Below are positions 57,421-60,685 of a DNA stretch of 60,685 nucleotides, one piece after another. Below the pieces are notes generated by a model that did not search any database, was not told the DNA's origin, and saw only the letters and a program-made list of their open reading frames with translations. The DNA comes from Hydnum rufescens UP504 (taxonomy: Eukaryota; Basidiomycota; Agaricomycetes; Cantharellales; Hydnaceae), in NCBI GenBank assembly GCA_014904985.1, contig MU128976.1:64674-125358 (forward strand), written 5' to 3'. The translations under genes were made by a program, and so were the position numbers. Positions within the stretch are counted from its first letter, which is position 1. Each line of letters begins with the position of its first letter.

Positions 57421-58267
57421 TGTCAGGATCAAATTGACATTTGCTTCCGCCTAAGGACTTACCCATCAGAGTATCATTCTTCATCGACTCTATCATATGG
57501 CGCCTACTTCCTCAAATGCTCTTGTCTCCTCTCTCCCTCCATTCACTACAGGGGTTATTGTCATCCTTGCCATTATTGGCATTTCTCTTATTATTATTGC
57601 CCTTGTTCTATCAGGCCTCGGCCAGCGGGCTATGGGCTGGGTAGTCAACCAGTGGCAGCATTGGTGCCCTTGTCAGCACCTGTCGTTCCCTCACTCCCCA
57701 CATGAGTCCATGGAGTTGCCAATCCAGACTCCCCCTCCTCCTCCTCTACCCCCAGTCCCTGAATCCACATCACCTGTCCCAATCCGTACTCCATCCACGT
57801 CATTACGGTCATTTGACACTTTGGACACCTTTGGAGTACCCAGGTGTACACTGCCTTGGAAGTACATACGCTAAGGGGGATACATATGGAAGTTGGGGCA
57901 TAGCCATGTGGAGGTGCACACAGGATTCGTAACACGGCTGTGTCAGCTTAGTGAGGCTTAGTGATGGTGGCTGTGGAGGCTGACTGATGGGCTGTGGAGC
58001 CAGCATTCTAGGAGGATCCGGAAGGTTATGGAAGACAGCGGAAGGCTCTGGAAGGTTGGAGGCTGTGTGCAGGAAATAGTATTTATAGCCCTTCGCAGTT
58101 GGGGGATCACCAGTTTCGATCTCTCAGGATTCCCACTGCGATAGGTGCGAGACTTGTGTGTCCCTTGTTGTGTGGTGTATACTCAGGATTCCCACTGCGA
58201 TAGCGTGTGGTTAATTAATCTCTTTCCTCTTTCTGTTTGTGGCTTCGACGGCAGTGTCGCCCTGACA
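57421..58267 (+). repeat. 5' LTR (847 bp)
   Basis: Ends are the inverted heptamers TGTCAGG and CCTGACA, as expected for an LTR. The 3' end is confirmed by the homologous end of the old fragment at 54781. It contains a 22 bp direct repeat (CTCAGGATTCCCACTGCGATAG at 58123 and 58182; period 59 bp). Confidence 0.85.
57497..57874 (+). CDS. Small transmembrane ORF lying inside the LTR
   Basis: A 125-codon frame, MAPTSSNALVSSLPP then a strong hydrophobic helix (GVIVILAIIGISLIIIALVL, about residues 19-38), a short basic/aromatic stretch (GQRAMGWVVNQWQHW) with a CPC, and a Pro-rich tail (PPPPPLPPVPESTSP). Sequence and composition look protein-like rather than random, and the frame is entirely within the LTR, so both LTRs should carry it. 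I do not recognise a family. It could be chance. Confidence 0.4.
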   Translation: MAPTSSNALVSSLPPFTTGVIVILAIIGISLIIIALVLSGLGQRAMGWVVNQWQHWCPCQHLSFPHSPHESMELPIQTPPPPPLPPVPESTSPVPIRTPSTSLRSFDTLDTFGVPRCTLPWKYIR

Positions 58268-58332
58268 GAAGATTGAAACTCATCTCTTCGACCCCACAAA
58301 CATCTTCCTTATCCCTTCTACCTCCTCTCCTC

Positions 58333-59517
58333 ATGGACGAAATCCCCACTGATGCCTTCTCTGTCTTTGGCGCTGCTGGAGAAGGCCTTCGTCAAATGAT
58401 GGAGGCACAACAACGACGGTACGAGCAGTTGGAGCAACAGAACCTTGTACTCCAGAACCTAGTGACTCGCCTTCAGACTGATGCCTCTTCTCGTGAAACT
58501 CTGATGGCTGAAGTCGAGGCAATCACCAAGACTGTTGTCGAGAACCTCCCTGCTCCTGTTGTTGGAGTTCCTCCTGCTCCTGCCACTACTCCTTCTATCT
58601 CTGCACGTCCCCCAAAGGCAGCTGATCCAGAGGTCTTTGGTGGTGATCACAAGAAGGCTGATCCCTTCCTCCGTGCTCTCAAACTTAACATTGCTATTCG
58701 ACCCAACTCCTTTCCCAGTGATCAGACAAAGATCCTCTATGCCCTCTCCTACATGCAAGGAGGCAGTGCTGGTGATTGGGCTTCCAACTACACACGCGCT
58801 ATCCTTGATGGCGATTCTCCTTTCCCTGATTGGGAAACCTTTTGCACCTGCTTTGAGGCAGCCTTCGGTGATGCGGACCGAGAGGCTCATGCCCGTCAGC
58901 GACTTCGTACCTTGAAGATGACTCGAGGGATGACAGCTGAGGAGTATACGATGGCCTTTGAGGCCATATCTGGGAAGACAGGCTTTAATGATGGAGCCTT
59001 GATGGATGCTTATGAGCATGGACTGCTCCGTAGCTTGGTCGAGAAGATACACCTCGACACCCTCCCTATGTCCCTTCAAGAATGGAAGGACAAAGCCACT
59101 CGCATTGATAAGTTGTGGCGTCGCTTTAACGAACAGCACTCCTTCTCTCCCACCAACCCTCGCCAGGACAATCGTCCAGGAACAATTAGACCTTTCCGCC
59201 CTCCCACTACTACTCCTCAAACTCTTCCAACCTCTTTCCATCCTGCTGCTGCTGCTGCGCCCTCCTCCTCCACCTATGAACCTATGGACGTAGACTCCAA
59301 TCGTCGTCAGAATAATCCTCGCAGAGTTGCTGGTCTGTGCTGGAATTGTAACAAACCTGGGCACATTGCCAGAGACTGCCCTGAGCCCCCATGCTCTCGT
59401 TCAGTACGAGGTGCTCTGTCATCTGAGCAGATGGAGGAAGTGGTAGAGAAAGTTCGTGCTACTCTGGCACCCAAATCTGCTGAGGATGGAAATGAGGGTG
59501 TGGCAAAGGATTTTTAA
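58333..59517 (+). CDS. gag: Ty3/gypsy Gag polyprotein
   Basis: 394-residue structural protein of the retrotransposon particle. The start at 58333 (MDEIPTDAFSVFG) is the first ATG after the LTR. The amino part is a coiled coil (EAQQRRYEQLEQQNLVLQN). The capsid core has DPEVFGGDHKKADPFL, ILYALSYMQGGSAGDWASNY and DADREAHARQRLRTLKMTRG with MTAEEYTMAFE, the retrotrans_gag signature. A Pro/Thr-rich linker leads to a CCHC zinc knuckle (CWNCNKPGHIARDC, about residues 336-349). The frame is intact. The upstream open frame to 58237 has no ATG of interest. Confidence 0.92.
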   Translation: MDEIPTDAFSVFGAAGEGLRQMMEAQQRRYEQLEQQNLVLQNLVTRLQTDASSRETLMAEVEAITKTVVENLPAPVVGVPPAPATTPSISARPPKAADPEVFGGDHKKADPFLRALKLNIAIRPNSFPSDQTKILYALSYMQGGSAGDWASNYTRAILDGDSPFPDWETFCTCFEAAFGDADREAHARQRLRTLKMTRGMTAEEYTMAFEAISGKTGFNDGALMDAYEHGLLRSLVEKIHLDTLPMSLQEWKDKATRIDKLWRRFNEQHSFSPTNPRQDNRPGTIRPFRPPTTTPQTLPTSFHPAAAAAPSSSTYEPMDVDSNRRQNNPRRVAGLCWNCNKPGHIARDCPEPPCSRSVRGALSSEQMEEVVEKVRATLAPKSAEDGNEGVAKDF

Positions 59518-59519
59518 AG

Positions 59520-60365
59520 ATGTCGACAGTGAAGGACACGCCCTGTTCGACAAACCGATTCTCTCTTCTTTCGACTTGTACAGTAGGACCCACAATGGAT
59601 ATGTTTGATCACGTTGACATTGATGGCCTACATGAAAGAGAAGATGTGTCATTATCCACAAGCCCACCACTCTATATCTATTCCACACACCTTCGCCGAG
59701 CTACTGAGTTGAAGGTCCATCTACAGACCCTAGACAGTGGCCAGCCTATGGCAGTTGATGCCCTGCTTGATTCTGGAGCGACAGGGATGTTCATCGATCA
59801 GGAGTTTGTCAAGGCCAAAAATCTTACTACTCGGCAACTCCCGCGGCCGATTCCGCTTTACAACATTGATGGCACCCTCAACGATGCTGGCTCAGTTCGA
59901 GAAGAAGTTGATCTCCTGATGCGCTTTGGTGACCATTCAGAGAAAAGTACATTTGCTGTGACTAGCCTGGGACGGGTTCCCCTCATTGTAGGGCACACCT
60001 GGCTTGTTCATCATAACCCTGAGATCAACTGGTCGACAGGTAAGGTGGCAATGACACGGTGTCCTGATGGATGTGGGTTGCGACGTGTCCGCGTTGTCTT
60101 AGCAAAGGAAAACTCTGGACGCAGCCTTAACCCCTCTGCATCTGTATCTCCACCTGGTCCTCTTCCATCGCGCAGTCGCCAAGGAGACCCTATCCTATCT
60201 TTGCCCAGTCAGTCCCTCCGGGCAAATGCGGGAGATGGGCATCTCCAGGGTGTATGCCAACCGTTGAGGCCCGAGGGAGATCGCAAGGGTGATAGAAATT
60301 CGCCACACCACCACTCTTCCCATTGTCTTCGCTTGACCAGACCGTGCCCTCGCCTCCCTCTTTAA
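59520..60365 (+). CDS. pol: Retrotransposon retropepsin (start of pol)
   Basis: Begins two bases after the gag stop, in the -1 frame. The retropepsin-type aspartic protease has MAVDALLDSGATGMFIDQEF (catalytic Asp in DSGAT, about residue 84) and later VPLIVGHTWLVHHNPEINWS (the partner hydrophobic-Gly motif and the conserved HNPxIDW-type block). After about residue 200 the frame becomes low in family resemblance and stops at 60365, before the reverse-transcriptase domain. A normal pol would continue in frame. Confidence 0.85.
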   Translation: MSTVKDTPCSTNRFSLLSTCTVGPTMDMFDHVDIDGLHEREDVSLSTSPPLYIYSTHLRRATELKVHLQTLDSGQPMAVDALLDSGATGMFIDQEFVKAKNLTTRQLPRPIPLYNIDGTLNDAGSVREEVDLLMRFGDHSEKSTFAVTSLGRVPLIVGHTWLVHHNPEINWSTGKVAMTRCPDGCGLRRVRVVLAKENSGRSLNPSASVSPPGPLPSRSRQGDPILSLPSQSLRANAGDGHLQGVCQPLRPEGDRKGDRNSPHHHSSHCLRLTRPCPRLPL

Positions 60366-60685
60366 TAGAAGAGCCTAGTCCAGGTGTTCTATCAAAGAAA
60401 ACGGGCGAGAGCTCGCCTGGTGATAACCGGGAAGATGTGCATGGGGAAGATTGTCTCTTTGTACTCTTCCTTCACCCTGAAGAGCATATCTCAGCAACCG
60501 AATCTATATCCACCCCTCGCCATTGAGCAGCATAAGAAGACCTTTAAGAAGTGCCCTTTGAAGAAATGGTGCCCAAACAGTACCACGACTTCCATGATGT
60601 CTTTGCTAAGGAATCCTTTGATCGCCTTCCCCATGTCATCCCTGGGACCATGCTATTGAGCTAAAAGAGGACATTGCGCATACTG
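60366..60685 (+). pseudogene. Frame-broken start of the reverse-transcriptase region
   Basis: Pieces of the connection before the RT domain are visible in different frames: EVPFEEMVPKQYHDFHDVFA with KESFDRLPHVI, then, one frame over, PWDHAIELKEDIAHT, which is the conserved PWDHAIEL entry to gypsy RT. At least two frame changes (near 60,526 and 60,635) separate them, so this copy's pol appears disrupted. It continues beyond the window. Confidence 0.7.

Larger units (their letters stand above)
57421..60685 (+). mobile_element. Ty3/gypsy-type LTR retrotransposon, incomplete at window edge
   Basis: 5' LTR 57421-58267, gag 58333-59517, retropepsin ORF from 59520, then the start of the reverse-transcriptase region to the window end. 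CpG content is normal, in contrast to the island on its left, so it is a recent insertion. The 3' LTR lies outside the window. Confidence 0.88.

Overview
The window is nuclear DNA from a filamentous basidiomycete, most likely an Agaricomycete. The evidence is dense protein-coding genes with many 45-70 bp introns, a meiotic recombinase (DMC1), an ATG11, a SAC1, a basidiomycete-type HSP70-like ATPase, a 'macrofage activating glycoprotein'-type secreted protein and two FunK1-type kinases, a family expanded in mushroom-forming fungi. The exact genus cannot be read from the sequence. No rRNA, tRNA or CRISPR was recognised. Exon boundaries were worked out by hand from frames, GT/GC-AG sites and family resemblance, so CDS coordinates give the outer start and stop and include introns.

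Region 1 (1-42.8 kb) is ordinary gene-dense euchromatin with housekeeping genes on both strands: flavin monooxygenase (-), YRA1/ALYREF mRNA-export factor (-) head-to-head with RNA polymerase III subunit RPC31 (+), HSP70-like ATPase (-), DMC1 (+), a membrane-anchored LysM protein (+), a GPI-anchored secreted glycoprotein (+), SAC1 phosphoinositide phosphatase (+), SH3-RasGEF (Cdc25-like, +), GT32-type glycosyltransferase (+), SDHAF2 (-), a small single-pass membrane protein (+), PWP2 (-), an RNI-like leucine-rich-repeat protein (+), ATG11 (-), a small orphan (-), complex I subunit NDUFS5 (-), an RRM-like protein (+) and a coactosin-like actin-binding protein (-). Several neighbours are separated by only 30-150 bp in divergent or convergent pairs. 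Two introns, in SAC1 and SDHAF2, and probably a third in the RRM-like gene, use GC-AG rather than GT-AG borders. The SAC1 one interrupts the catalytic CX5R loop and is frame-preserving.

Region 2 (42.8-45.2 kb) has no gene I recognise and leads into Region 3 (about 45.2-57.4 kb), a transposon-derived island almost devoid of CpG. It holds relics of a GMC oxidoreductase, a Copia-type gag, foldback elements (one a ~725 bp near-palindrome), a 223 bp inverted-repeat pair about 2.8 kb apart, perfect hairpins, an old LTR fragment and two FunK1 kinase copies. Comparing old and young copies shows that CpG became TpG/CpA, including a change that removes the catalytic-loop arginine of one kinase. This is the footprint of cytosine methylation and deamination.

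Region 4 (57,421-60,685) is a young Ty3/gypsy-type LTR retrotransposon with normal CpG content: an 847 bp LTR (TGTCAGG...CCTGACA) that itself contains a small transmembrane ORF, an intact gag, a retropepsin ORF and the frame-broken beginning of the reverse-transcriptase region, running off the window edge.
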